Shown: positions 24,454 to 32,995 of the stretch, in pieces | How the letters are laid out: the number at the start of each line of letters is the position of its first letter | Numbering within the stretch: the stretch's first letter is position 1 | Assembly: GCA_016874795.1 (NCBI GenBank) | Contig: VGTG01000041.1 | Location: forward strand, 1 to 40,056 | DNA from: Deltaproteobacteria bacterium | GTDB taxonomy: Bacteria > Desulfobacterota > Binatia > UBA12015 | Length of the DNA: 40,056 nucleotides | Direction of reading: 5' to 3' | The notes under the pieces: model-generated | Database searches by the model: none | Told to the model about the DNA's origin: nothing | What the model saw: only the letters and a program-made list of their open reading frames with translations | Made by a program: the position numbers and the translations under genes

Positions 24454-26199
24454 ATGGATCAACCGGAAAGCAGCGGAGCGCTCCTCGATCGGCTCCTCCT
24501 CGGCGCGGGCGTCGCCCTCGCTGCGACGAACTTCGTCGTCGCTTCCACCGTGCGCCCGGGCATCCGGGCGGAGCTCGCAAACGGCCCGACGGAGTTCGCG
24601 CGCGTCTTCTCCGCGCACGTGCGCCTCGGCGACGTCGTGATCCTGCCGCTTTTCGCGGCAACGCTGATCCTCGGGCTGATCGTGCTGATCCGCGAGGGCA
24701 TCGGCGGTTCGCAGCGCGGACGCCTACGGCTCGCCGCGATCGTCTTCCTCTTCTTGACGATCTTCGTCGGCGTCCTCGCGACGGACCCCCTCGAGACGCA
24801 GATCGCCGCGGCCGCGGCCACCGCGACCGCGAGCGCGACCCCGACTGGAAGCGGAGCGGTGGGCGGGCTCTCCGACCTCCCCGACCTCGTCGCGTGCTGG
24901 GTCCGCTGGCAGTGGGTCGGCGTCTCCCTGACCATCGTCGTCGGCGCCTCGCTCGTCGTCGCGCATCGCGCGCCGAAGCCCGCCCTGGACGAAGGCGAGG
25001 ACGCGCTCACGCCGCGGCACCGGACGCTCCTCTTCCTCCTCGGCACCGCGACGCTCTTCGAGGGCTACGACCGCTTCATCGTCTCGCTCGCCCTGCCCTA
25101 CATCGGAAAGGACCTCGGGGCCGGCGAGGCTTCGCTCGGGTGGGCGCTCTCGGCGATCCGCTTCGGCGCGCTCGGCTCGATCGTGCTCGGCCGCCTCGCG
25201 GATCGACGCGGACGTCGCGGCGTCCTCCTCCTCACCGTCCTCGGATACACGGTGATGACCGCGGTGACCGGCCTCTCGCGCGGCATCGACGACTTCGTCC
25301 TCTTCCAGCTCCTCGCCACGATCTTCCTCGTGTCGGAGCTGGCGCTCGCGCAGGTCGTGATCGCGGAGGAGTTCCCCGCTTCGCGCCGCGGCATGGGACA
25401 GGGGCTCCTCGGCGCGTTCGTGGCGCTCGGCGGCGGGATCGCAGCCGTCCTCTTCCCGATCTTCCAGAACACGGAGCTCGGCTGGCGCGGCCTCTACTTC
25501 GTCGGGATCCTGCCCTTGCTCCTCATCGCGTGGCTCCGTCGCTCGCTCCCGGAGACGACGCGGTGGCAGCAGTCGCTCGAGGAGAACGCCGCGAAGGCGG
25601 TGCAGGGCGAGCTCTGGCGCGCGCCGCACGGGATGCGGCTGGGAGTCCTCGTCGGCCTCGCGTTCGCGGCGGCCGCGGCGGGCGCCTCCGCGCTCGGCTT
25701 CGTCTCCTTCCGCGCGACGCACGCCTTCGGCTGGACGCCCGCGCAGGTGAGCGGGATGCTGCTCTCCGCGGGCGGGATCGGGTTCAGCGGCTGGTTCGTG
25801 TTCGGCCGCGTCGCCGACCTCTTCGGACGGCGCGCGACGGGTGCGCTCGGCCTCGTCCTCCTCGCTGCGGGGATCGCGCTGTTCTTCCGCACGGAGCATC
25901 TCTTCCCGGCGATCGCGGCGATGGTGTTCGCGGAAGCGGCCGTGCAGATCGCGATCAACTCGCTCGGGACGGAGCTCTTCCCGACGCGGCTTCGCGCGAC
26001 CGCGAAGTCGTGGATCACGAACGCGGGGATCATCGGTGCGATGTGCGGCCTCGCGACGGTCGGCGAGTTCGCGGAGCAGCTCGGCGGCGCGGAGATCGTC
26101 GTGTCGTGGCTCGCCGTGCTGCCGTTCGCGGCGGCGCCGGCGCTCTATCTGCTGCCGGAGTCGACCGGGCGGACGCTGGAGCAGCTCGCGGACGACTGA
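24454..26199 (+). CDS. fusion of a four-helix DUF1772-like domain with an MFS transporter
   Basis: 581 residues. Residues about 1-175 hold four hydrophobic spans (LLLGAGVALAATNFVVAS; VILPLFAATLILGLIVLI; LRLAAIVFLFLTIFVGVLA; WVGVSLTIVVGASLVVA) with GPTEFARVFSAHVRLGDVVILPL and a CWVRWQW segment like DUF1772/anthrone-oxygenase-type proteins. Between spans 3 and 4 is an Ala/Thr-rich stretch (AAAAATATASATPTGS). From about residue 190 an MFS transporter starts, with FEGYDRFIVSLALPYIGKDL and the loop-2 motif GRLADRRGRRG, repeated in the second half as GRVADLFGRRATG, and the sugar/aromatic-acid-type PESTGRTLEQL at the end. One continuous frame with no internal start needed; the MFS half alone would have a normal length of about 390. 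Confidence 0.85.
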   Translation: MDQPESSGALLDRLLLGAGVALAATNFVVASTVRPGIRAELANGPTEFARVFSAHVRLGDVVILPLFAATLILGLIVLIREGIGGSQRGRLRLAAIVFLFLTIFVGVLATDPLETQIAAAAATATASATPTGSGAVGGLSDLPDLVACWVRWQWVGVSLTIVVGASLVVAHRAPKPALDEGEDALTPRHRTLLFLLGTATLFEGYDRFIVSLALPYIGKDLGAGEASLGWALSAIRFGALGSIVLGRLADRRGRRGVLLLTVLGYTVMTAVTGLSRGIDDFVLFQLLATIFLVSELALAQVVIAEEFPASRRGMGQGLLGAFVALGGGIAAVLFPIFQNTELGWRGLYFVGILPLLLIAWLRRSLPETTRWQQSLEENAAKAVQGELWRAPHGMRLGVLVGLAFAAAAAGASALGFVSFRATHAFGWTPAQVSGMLLSAGGIGFSGWFVFGRVADLFGRRATGALGLVLLAAGIALFFRTEHLFPAIAAMVFAEAAVQIAINSLGTELFPTRLRATAKSWITNAGIIGAMCGLATVGEFAEQLGGAEIVVSWLAVLPFAAAPALYLLPESTGRTLEQLADD

Positions 26200-26208
26200 A
26201 AGCAGTCC

Positions 26209-27381
26209 TCAGACTTCCGACGGCACGTCGAAGTACGCCTGGTACATGCGAGCGCGCTCGCGCCACTCGCCGACGTCGAGCCCCGTGTCCGCGAACGTGT
26301 ACTTGTGGAGTCCGTGCTTGTCCTGCGGGTTCGCGGCGAAGAACGTGCGCATCCGCGACTCCGCCTCCGAGGTGAGCTCGAGGTCGAGGCGATCGTAGAT
26401 CTGCCGGATCGTCACGAACGGGTCCTTCATGAAGGACGCGAATTGCAGGTCGACGACGCGGTCGGCCGAGACGGCGCCGTCCTGGCGCGCGATCAGCGAG
26501 CGATCGAGGCCCTCCTGGATGTACTCGCCGAACTCCGGCGCGATCTCGGGGATCGACGTGTGGTCGGTCGCGAGCTTCCGCAGCGTCGCGATCAGCGACG
26601 ACACCGAAGCGATGATGCGCAGCGGATCGCGGTGCGTCTGCACGAGGAGCGCGTCCGGATACTCGGCGAGGAGATCGCCGAGGCACCACACGTGTCCCGG
26701 CGACTTCAGCACCCAGCGCTCGCGGTGATGCCGCGACTGCAGCACCTGCAGGAAGCGGCGGTGGTAGCGGTACGCGGAATCCATGTCCGCTTCCTCGAGG
26801 AGCCACTTTGCGTACGACGGGATCCGGTACTGCGTCGGGAAGATCATGCTGCGGAAGTCGCCGCCGGTGATCCGCACGCACTCCTGGGCGAGCTGCGCGC
26901 CCATCGGGTGCATCTGGCGGAGCCCGGGGATGACGAGATCGACCATGTCGAGCTGCGCCTGCACCTGCGCGATGCGTGGGTCGGTCTCGTACGTCGCCGT
27001 CTCCGGCGGCGGGAGCGGGTGGTCGACCTCCCACGTCAGCGGGACGCGGTGCGCCGGGTCCTGCGCGAGGAGGTCGTAGAGGATCGTCGTTCCCGTGCGG
27101 CCCTGCCCGACGATCACGATCGGCGGCTCGACGTCCGCATGCGCGAGCTCGGGATGCTTCTTGTGCCAGTCGACGATCCGGAGACGGCTCTCGAGGTAGC
27201 CGCGGAGCTCGCCCTCGGCGACGGTGACCCCGAGCTCGTTGAGACGCGCCTCCTCGTCGAGTGACGCAGTGAGTCGCTCGCGGCCCTCCTCCCAGGAGCC
27301 TTCGCCGAGGTCGCTGAGGCCGGTCGCTTCGCACGCGTTCTGGTGCAGTCGTTTGGGATCGAGCGCGTGCGAGGTCTTCAT
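26209..27381 (-). CDS. sulfotransferase family protein
   Basis: 390 residues, cytoplasmic, no signal. The PAPS 5'-phosphosulfate loop is VGQGRTGTTILYDLL (91-105), with the usual Arg-Thr-Gly-Thr-Thr core, and the 3'-phosphate region is VLKSPGHVWCL followed by LVQTHRDPLRIIASVSSL (about 220-262). The family transfers sulfate from PAPS to hydroxyl groups of small molecules, lipids or sugars; the acceptor is unknown. The N-terminal 85 residues are helical and charged, as in the bacterial sulfotransferases of about 380-400 residues. It is convergent with the fused transporter (9 bases between stops) and divergent from the amidohydrolase (133 bases). Confidence 0.9.
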   Translation of the reverse strand: MKTSHALDPKRLHQNACEATGLSDLGEGSWEEGRERLTASLDEEARLNELGVTVAEGELRGYLESRLRIVDWHKKHPELAHADVEPPIVIVGQGRTGTTILYDLLAQDPAHRVPLTWEVDHPLPPPETATYETDPRIAQVQAQLDMVDLVIPGLRQMHPMGAQLAQECVRITGGDFRSMIFPTQYRIPSYAKWLLEEADMDSAYRYHRRFLQVLQSRHHRERWVLKSPGHVWCLGDLLAEYPDALLVQTHRDPLRIIASVSSLIATLRKLATDHTSIPEIAPEFGEYIQEGLDRSLIARQDGAVSADRVVDLQFASFMKDPFVTIRQIYDRLDLELTSEAESRMRTFFAANPQDKHGLHKYTFADTGLDVGEWRERARMYQAYFDVPSEV

Positions 27382-27514
27382 CGAGAGATCTTCCGATTCG
27401 AAGGGAGAGCGCTACCAGATGGACCGTGCATTTCACGCGAGCTAAGACCCCGACAAGCGCGCTTTGCCGCTTTGCTTGCGCCCGACGAGCCGTCGCGGGC
27501 GAAAGGAGTCGTCC

Positions 27515-29227
27515 ATGAAAGCCGATCTCGTGATCCGTGGCGGAACGATCGTCGATGGAAGCGGAGGCGCGCCGTACTCCGCCGACGTCGTCGTCGAGGG
27601 CGACCGCATCGCCGCGATCGGCAAGTACGACGGAGCAGCGAGCGACGTCGTCGACGCGCGCGGCAAGATCGTCACGCCGGGGTTCGTCGACGTGCACACG
27701 CACCTCGACGCGCAGATCACATGGGATCCGCTCGGGTCGCCTTCGAATCAGCACGGCGTCACGTCGGCGATCCTCGGCAACTGCGGCGTCGGCTTCGCGC
27801 CGTGTCGTCCCGCGGACCGCGACTACCTGATGTTCCTGATGGAGGGCGTCGAGGACGTGCCGCGCGCCGCGATGAAGGAAGGCGTGCCCTGGGAGTGGGA
27901 GAGCTTCTCGGAGTACCTCGGCGCGATCGCGCGCCGGCCGCTCGGCATCAACGTCGGCGCGCACGTGAGCCACGCGCCGCTCCGCATCTACGCGATGGGC
28001 GAGCGCGGCGCGACGGACGCGGCGGCTTCGGACGCGGAGCTCGCGACGATGCGTCAAGCCCTCCTCGACGGGATGCGCGGCGGAGCGCTCGGCGTCGCGA
28101 GCGGCCGGACGACCGTGCACCGCACGCCGGCGGGCGATCCCGTCCCGGGCACGTTCGCGGATCGCCGGGAGCTCAACACGCTCGCGGGCGCGCTCGCGGA
28201 GTTCGGCACGGGCGTCTTCGAGCTCGTGACGCTCGGCGGCGGCGGCGAGGACCCTCGCGGATTCGACACGGATCACGAGTGGATGCTCCCGGTCGCGCTG
28301 CAGACGGGACGTCCGATGAGCTTCGGCCTCGTGCAGTGCCTCGCCTACCCCGAGGTGTGGAAGAGCGTGCTCGAGAAGGTCGAGGCGTCGACGCGCATGG
28401 GGGCGCGCATCGTGCCGCAGGTCGCGGCGCGAAGCGTCGGCTTGCTGATGGGCTTCGGCATCTCGGTGTCGCCGCTCTGGATCTTCCCCGCTTCGGGCGA
28501 CCTGTCGTCGAAGCCGATCGAGGAGCAGCGCCGCGCGCTCGGCGACGCCGCGTTCCGCGCGAAGCTCCTCGAGAGCGTGCGCGAGGCGGACGGCCAGGTG
28601 CTCGGCGGGATGGCGACGGTGCAGCACGTGTTCCTGCTCGAGGGGCGCGGCATCCACGCGTACGACCTCGGTCCGGACCGGAGCGTCGCCGCGATCGCGA
28701 AGCGGGAGGGCAAGCACTGGGGCGAGGTGATCCTCGACTTCATCGTGCGGACGGACCTTCGCGGCTTCTTCATCGTGCCGCTCTTCAACCCGGACCTCGA
28801 CGCGGTCGGCGAGATGCTCGCGCATCCGAACACCGGGATCGGTCTCGGCGACTCGGGCGCGCACACGAGCCAGACGTGCGACGCGAGCTACGCGACGTTC
28901 GTCCTCGCGTACTGGGTGCGCGAGAAGAGGCGGCTCTCGCTCGAGCAGGCGGTGCGGAAGCTCGCATTCGATCCGGCCTTGATGTGGGGCCTGCACGGGC
29001 GCGGCCTGCTCCGGCAGGGCTCGTTCGCGGACTTGAACGTGATCGACCTGGACCGCCTCGACCTCGAGCTGCCGGAGCTGAAGCACGAGTTCCCGACCGG
29101 CGCGCCGCACCTGTCGCAGAAGGCGGTGGGTTACGAGGCAACGGTGGTGAACGGCAAGGTGCTGATGCGCGGCGGCCAGCACACCGGCGCCTTCCCCGGC
29201 ACGGTCCTCCGAAACGAGCTGTATTAG
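27515..29227 (+). CDS. D-aminoacylase / N-acyl-D-amino-acid deacylase-type amidohydrolase
   Basis: 570 residues; ATG 27515 has a strong AAAGGAG site. The N-terminal strand motif DLVIRGGTIVDGSGG starts the composite beta-sandwich. Metal ligands H61 and H63 lie in VDVHTHLDAQ; the Cys ligand is C90 in ILGNCGVGF, as in D-aminoacylase; D446 in GLGDSGAHT is the catalytic Asp. The C-terminus returns to the sandwich (GSFADLNVIDLDRLDL...). The enzyme class removes acyl groups from N-acyl-D-amino acids or related amides; the natural substrate cannot be read from sequence. Its TAG stop is the first element of an 85-base hairpin. Confidence 0.88.
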   Translation: MKADLVIRGGTIVDGSGGAPYSADVVVEGDRIAAIGKYDGAASDVVDARGKIVTPGFVDVHTHLDAQITWDPLGSPSNQHGVTSAILGNCGVGFAPCRPADRDYLMFLMEGVEDVPRAAMKEGVPWEWESFSEYLGAIARRPLGINVGAHVSHAPLRIYAMGERGATDAAASDAELATMRQALLDGMRGGALGVASGRTTVHRTPAGDPVPGTFADRRELNTLAGALAEFGTGVFELVTLGGGGEDPRGFDTDHEWMLPVALQTGRPMSFGLVQCLAYPEVWKSVLEKVEASTRMGARIVPQVAARSVGLLMGFGISVSPLWIFPASGDLSSKPIEEQRRALGDAAFRAKLLESVREADGQVLGGMATVQHVFLLEGRGIHAYDLGPDRSVAAIAKREGKHWGEVILDFIVRTDLRGFFIVPLFNPDLDAVGEMLAHPNTGIGLGDSGAHTSQTCDASYATFVLAYWVREKRRLSLEQAVRKLAFDPALMWGLHGRGLLRQGSFADLNVIDLDRLDLELPELKHEFPTGAPHLSQKAVGYEATVVNGKVLMRGGQHTGAFPGTVLRNELY

Positions 29228-29311
29228 GGGGTCCGGTTCGTTATCGCCTATCTGCACCCAGGCTCGTTCATCGAGCCTGGGTGCAGATACGGCGTAACGA
29301 ACCGGACCCCC
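29227..29311. repeat. 85-base inverted repeat (long hairpin)
   Basis: Arms run inward from GGGGGTCCGGTTCGTTA (29227-29243) and CCCCC at 29307-29311, broken only by an unpaired TCGCC/CGGCG bubble. An inner 18-base perfect stem (TATCTGCACCCAGGCTCG and its complement) closes on a TTCAT loop. It starts on the last base of the amidohydrolase stop codon and contains the minus-strand 3' end of the thermonuclease gene. It could serve as a bidirectional terminator or be an inserted palindromic element. Confidence 0.8.
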
Positions 29312-29816
29312 TTCTTCGGAAGTCCCACGGGGGCTCGGGGTTCTTCTCGCTCCAGAGCCCGCGGTGCGCGCTTCGCGCTTTTTTCTCGAGGGCCGCGATC
29401 TCCGCGTCGTTCGAGTAGCGCTTGTACTGCCACGCGAGGCCTTCGCCGACCATGAGCCCGGCGAAGCTCCGCCCGTCGTCCAGCCGCACGTCGCCGACGA
29501 CGCGTCCGTAGCCGTCGCGCCCGCGCTCGACGAGCACGAGAACGTCCTCACCGACGAGCAGCTCGCGTGCGCGCGAGCGCGCGCGGTCAGACCAGGGCTG
29601 CGTCTTCTCCGGCGCGTCGATCCCGAACACGCGCACCTCGATCTTCCGCGAGCCGCTCTTCATCACGAACGAGTCGCCGTCGAACACGTGCACCACCTCG
29701 CCGTGGATCGTCGCGGACTTCTTTGCGCGGGCCGACTCGGCGAATGCCACGCCGCTCGGCAGAGAGAGCGCGAGCGCGATCGAGACGACGAGAGCGAGGA
29801 CGGAGCGGCGGTTCAT
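29268..29816 (-). CDS. exported thermonuclease (SNase-fold nuclease)
   Basis: 182 residues from ATG 29816. Signal peptide NRRSVLALVVSIALALSLPSGVAFA, cleaved near residue 26. The SNase domain follows: DGDSFVMKSGSRKIEVRVFGIDAPE (with Arg and Glu equivalents of R35/E43 of the staphylococcal enzyme), DGYGRVVGDV (Arg equivalent of R87), AGLMVGEGLAWQYKRYSNDAEI and ARSAHRGLW. It would cut DNA and RNA outside the cytoplasm in a calcium-dependent way. The last 12 or so residues (GSGSLRRICTQAR) are encoded by the 85-base hairpin and look unnatural, so the native C-terminus was probably replaced. Divergent from a small ORF with 21 bases between. Confidence 0.9.
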   Translation of the reverse strand: MNRRSVLALVVSIALALSLPSGVAFAESARAKKSATIHGEVVHVFDGDSFVMKSGSRKIEVRVFGIDAPEKTQPWSDRARSRARELLVGEDVLVLVERGRDGYGRVVGDVRLDDGRSFAGLMVGEGLAWQYKRYSNDAEIAALEKKARSAHRGLWSEKNPEPPWDFRRRGSGSLRRICTQAR

Positions 29817-29837
29817 GGTGGAATTGCCGCTTCTATC

Positions 29838-30017
29838 ATGAAACGGTCCATGGTGAAGCGCCCGCCAGAGATTCACGCCGCGGATCCAATCCGGGAGCTC
29901 GCCGGCTTCGTGAAGGAGGGCCTCCCAGAGGATAGGAGCACTCGATTCGAGGAGTATCTCGACGAGGCGTTCGACGAGAAGCCTTCCTCGAAGAGCCCCG
30001 AGTCACCGCGCCGCTGA
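29838..30017 (+). CDS. small hypothetical protein, 59 aa
   Basis: 59 codons from ATG 29838 (ATG 29850 is an alternative), no clear ribosome site. The product is charged, begins basic (KRSMVKRP), has an amphipathic middle (DPIRELAGFVKEGLPE, TRFEEYLDEAF) and ends in a Ser/Pro/Lys tail. No family recognised. It fills the space between the thermonuclease and manC genes and could be real or chance. Confidence 0.4.
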   Translation: MKRSMVKRPPEIHAADPIRELAGFVKEGLPEDRSTRFEEYLDEAFDEKPSSKSPESPRR

Positions 30018-30079
30018 CGTTCGATCCGCACGCGGCAAGTCGGACTTGCGGGGCGGGCGGGGAAACGCGACGAAGAGGG

Positions 30080-31198
30080 ATGCGGCGCGTCGCGGTGATC
30101 ATGGCCGGAGGCTCCGGCGAGCGCTTCTGGCCGGCGAGCCGGCGGGCGCGGCCGAAGCAGCTTCTCCGCTTGACCGATCCGGATCGCTCGATGCTCGAGG
30201 AGGCGATCGATCGCATCGCGCCGCTGATCCCGCGCGAGAACGTGCTGATCGCGACGAGCGCGCTCCTCGCGGAGCCGATCCGGAAGGCGCTCCCGAACCT
30301 CCCACCCGAGAACGTGATCGGCGAGCCGGAGAAGCGGAACACCGCGGCGTGCCTCGCTCTCGCGGCGGCGCACCTCGAGCATCGCTTCGGCGATCCGGCG
30401 AACGTCGCGATGGCCGTCCTCACGGCGGATCACCAGATCGGCGAGCCGGACCGCTTCCGCGCGACGGTCGCGGGAGCGCTCGAGTTCGCCTTCACGAAGG
30501 ACGCGCTCGTGACGATCGGCGTCCGTCCGACGCGCGCCGAGACGGGCTACGGCTACGTCGAGGTCGCGGAGGCGATCCCCGGGAACGAGACGCGGTCCGA
30601 CGCAGTGCCAAGCGTGCGTCCCGTCCTCCACTTCCGCGAGAAGCCCGACCGCGCGACTGCGGAAACGTATGTCGCTTCGGGGAAGCACCTCTGGAACAGC
30701 GGGATGTTCTTCTGGAAGGTGTCGACGTTCCTCGACGGGCTGTCGAAGAGCATGCCGGACCTTCGCGAAGCGACGCGCGGCATGGTGCGCTCACTCGAAG
30801 ACTCGAAAGCGCCTTCGATCGCGGAGATCTTCGGCCCCCTCGCCGACGTCTCCATCGACTACGGCCTCATGGAGCGCGCGCCGAACGTCCACGTCATCCC
30901 CGCGAACTTCTACTGGGACGACGTCGGCGCGTGGGACGCCCTCACGCGAACGCGCAGAAAAGACGCGGCAGGCAACGTCTCCGGCGACGAGGCGGTCCTG
31001 ATCGATGCGAAGGACTGCATCGTCTACGACGAGCACGACGCGTCCGGCGGCGAGCGCGCGATCGCGGTGATCGGCCTCTCCGACATCATCGTCGCCTCGA
31101 CGCCCGACGGCATCCTCGTCTGCCGGAAGGACCGCGCGCAGGACGTGAAGCTCGCCGTCGCGGAGCTGCGGCGGCGCGGCCGCGAGCACCTCACGTGA
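30080..31198 (+). CDS. manC: mannose-1-phosphate guanylyltransferase
   Basis: 372 residues. It makes GDP-mannose from mannose-1-phosphate and GTP, for polysaccharide and glycolipid synthesis. The nucleotide site is IMAGGSGERFWPASRRARPKQ (positions 7-27); other hallmarks are GEPEKRNTAACLALAAAHL, LTADHQI, GYGYVEV, FREKPD and LWNSGMFFWK. The length is that of the single-domain enzyme: the C-terminal mannose-6-phosphate isomerase domain of bifunctional ManC/AlgA (about 470 residues) is absent. No sugar operon surrounds it here. Short repeats begin exactly at its stop codon. Confidence 0.93.
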   Translation: MRRVAVIMAGGSGERFWPASRRARPKQLLRLTDPDRSMLEEAIDRIAPLIPRENVLIATSALLAEPIRKALPNLPPENVIGEPEKRNTAACLALAAAHLEHRFGDPANVAMAVLTADHQIGEPDRFRATVAGALEFAFTKDALVTIGVRPTRAETGYGYVEVAEAIPGNETRSDAVPSVRPVLHFREKPDRATAETYVASGKHLWNSGMFFWKVSTFLDGLSKSMPDLREATRGMVRSLEDSKAPSIAEIFGPLADVSIDYGLMERAPNVHVIPANFYWDDVGAWDALTRTRRKDAAGNVSGDEAVLIDAKDCIVYDEHDASGGERAIAVIGLSDIIVASTPDGILVCRKDRAQDVKLAVAELRRRGREHLT

Positions 31199-31233
31199 GC
31201 CTCAGTGAGGAGCCTCATCTGAGCCTCACGTGG
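31193..31233. repeat. GAGCCTCA reiteration at the manC stop
   Basis: Starting with the manC TGA, the octamer GAGCCTCA and variants recur three times in 40 bases, interleaved with inverted parts (CCTCAC/GTGAGG; outer CACGTG on each side). It may fold as a terminator but has no U-tract. Confidence 0.45.
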
Positions 31234-31312
31234 AAACACCGTCCGTTTAGAACCTCGATCACGAGAACGTAACGGGGCTGTCACTCGGTCGCCGCAAAGG
31301 ATAGTCTGCGGC

Positions 31313-32962
31313 ATGGGCGATCACCCCAAAGTCCCCCGCGCGGCCCAGACGATCCGCGCCCGCGCGGCCGAGGTGATCGAGAAGCAGCGCGACAAGATGC
31401 GCAAGACCCTGGGGTCCGCCATCGAGGGTCGCGACCCCGAGGGCGTCCATGACATGCGCGTCGCCTCGCGGCGTCTTCGTGCGGCCCTCGCGGTCTTCGA
31501 GCCGTGGCTCGAGGGCGATCGCGTGCGCGAGTCGAGACGCGCGCTCCGCACCGTGACGCGTGCGCTCGGGAGCGTGCGCGAGCTCGACGTCATGCGGATC
31601 CGGCTCGCGAAGCTCGGCGAGCGCGCGAGCCCCGAGCGGCGGATCGCTCTCGAGGTCGTCGACAGCCGCGTCGCGAAGCAGCGCCTCCGCGCGCGCGCCC
31701 GCATGATGCGCAAATTCGCATCGGTCGATCTCGACCATCTCGACACGCGCCTCTGCGCTCTGACCGGCAGCACGCCGGACTGGGCGCCCTCGGACGGCAA
31801 CGGCGACGTCCCCGAGCCGCGCGCGGACGCCGCGTACGACGAGCCGATCGTGAACCTCCTCCATGCGCTCGCGCCGGGGGTCGTCGAGGCCGCCCGTCAG
31901 ATCACCGAGTCTCCCCTCCCCGACGAGCTCGGGACCGCGGAGTCGGCGACGGCCCTGCACGAGGTGCGGATCCGCGCGAAGAAGCTCCGCTACCAGCTCG
32001 AGATCGTCGCGCCCCACCTGCGACGTCGCGGCGCGCAGCTCGTCGACACGCTGAAGGACCTGCAGGACCGGCTCGGCGACTACCACGACGACAGCGTGCT
32101 CGAGGCGGCGCTGCAGGAGAGCGTCGAGCGCCAGACGGCGCGGCGGCGGCCGCTCCTCGTCCACGAGCTGCGCCGGCTGCGCAACTCGCGCCGGGCGGCG
32201 CTGCGGCGCGACGAGCGCGCGTGCCGGGCGGCCCTCGACACCCTTCGAGTCGAGGGATACGCGGACGCGATCGCCGACGCGCTGATCCACATCGGCGCGC
32301 TGACGCCGTCCGGTCCTCCGGGGACGCCGGGGACGCAGCCGGCGGAGGAGACGACGGTCACGTCGCCGCTCGCGGAGGAGACGACGGTCACGTCGCCGCT
32401 CGCGGCGGTGATCGAGTCCACACCGTCGAGCGACCCGGGCTACGCGTCGATCGCGCCGCCTCCGGTGCAGATCGCGGATCCGATCGTGCCGCCTCCGGTG
32501 CAGATCGCGGATCCGACCGCGCCGCCTCCGGTGCAGATCGCAGATCCGATCGCGCCGCCTCCGGTGCAGATCGCGGATCCGACCGCGCCGCCTCCGGTGC
32601 AGATCGCACATCCGATCGCGCCGCCTCCCGTGCAGATCGCGGATCCGATCGCGCCGCCTCCGGTGCAGATCGCAGATCCGATCGCGCCGCCTCCGGTGCA
32701 GATCGCGGATCCGATCGCGCCGCTTCCGGTGCAGATCGCACATCCGACCGCGCCGCCTCCGGTGCAGATCGCGGATCCGACCGCGCCGCCTCCGGTGCAG
32801 ATCGCACATCCGATCGCGCCGCCTCCGGTGCAGATCGCAGATCCGATCGCGCCGCCTCCCGCGGCGACCTTGCCGGACCTCGAGCTCGAGCCGGCGCCGG
32901 ACCTGAGCTTCACCGCGGCGGTCGCCGGTTCGCGCGCGTCCGGCAGCGGCAGCCAGGACTAA
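31313..32962 (+). CDS. CHAD-domain protein with 11-residue tandem repeat tail
   Basis: 549 residues. Residues about 10-325 form a CHAD domain, a helical fold with conserved His and basic residues that binds polyphosphate: VHDMRVASRRLRAALAVFEPWL and, in the second half, ALHEVRIRAKKLRYQLEIV are its two repeated signature helices. Then comes a Pro/Gly linker, two copies of EETTVTSPLA, and twelve copies of an 11-residue unit xPPPVQIA(D/H)P(I/T) (residues 381-512), before a final PDLELEPAPDLSF segment. CHAD proteins associate with polyP granules; the Pro-rich tail may be an extended linker or a binding array. No CYTH or ppk gene is nearby. Confidence 0.88.
   Translation: MGDHPKVPRAAQTIRARAAEVIEKQRDKMRKTLGSAIEGRDPEGVHDMRVASRRLRAALAVFEPWLEGDRVRESRRALRTVTRALGSVRELDVMRIRLAKLGERASPERRIALEVVDSRVAKQRLRARARMMRKFASVDLDHLDTRLCALTGSTPDWAPSDGNGDVPEPRADAAYDEPIVNLLHALAPGVVEAARQITESPLPDELGTAESATALHEVRIRAKKLRYQLEIVAPHLRRRGAQLVDTLKDLQDRLGDYHDDSVLEAALQESVERQTARRRPLLVHELRRLRNSRRAALRRDERACRAALDTLRVEGYADAIADALIHIGALTPSGPPGTPGTQPAEETTVTSPLAEETTVTSPLAAVIESTPSSDPGYASIAPPPVQIADPIVPPPVQIADPTAPPPVQIADPIAPPPVQIADPTAPPPVQIAHPIAPPPVQIADPIAPPPVQIADPIAPPPVQIADPIAPLPVQIAHPTAPPPVQIADPTAPPPVQIAHPIAPPPVQIADPIAPPPAATLPDLELEPAPDLSFTAAVAGSRASGSGSQD
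32453..32848 (+). repeat. twelve 33-bp tandem repeats inside the CHAD gene
   Basis: Unit GCGCCGCCTCCGGTGCAGAT plus 13 bases, twelve copies in frame with few changes (GAT/CAT for D/H, ATC/ACC for I/T, one CTT), and a partial thirteenth. A BamHI-type GGATCC recurs at most unit ends. Near identity at third positions indicates recent expansion. Confidence 0.95.
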
Positions 32963-32995
32963 CCAGAACGAGCCGGCGAGCCCTGCGAGCCAACG

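Noticed and set aside
29274-29418. C-terminal hairpin-encoded peptides of the long plus-strand frame through 29418
   Set aside because: Peptides read from the palindrome in several frames look alike simply because the DNA is an inverted repeat.
26030-29551. 1173-codon minus-strand frame
   Set aside because: It overlaps the amidohydrolase and sulfotransferase genes in the wrong frame and has no recognisable domain; an artefact of GC-rich DNA.
31259-32809. 516-codon minus-strand frame rich in RRRRDRICDLH repeats
   Set aside because: It is the reverse reading of the 33-bp repeats in the CHAD gene; a 33-base unit free of stops leaves several frames open.
32453-32848. possible CRISPR or centromere-like iterons
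   Set aside because: The repeats are in frame within a CHAD gene and encode a regular Pro-rich peptide; no replication genes are near.
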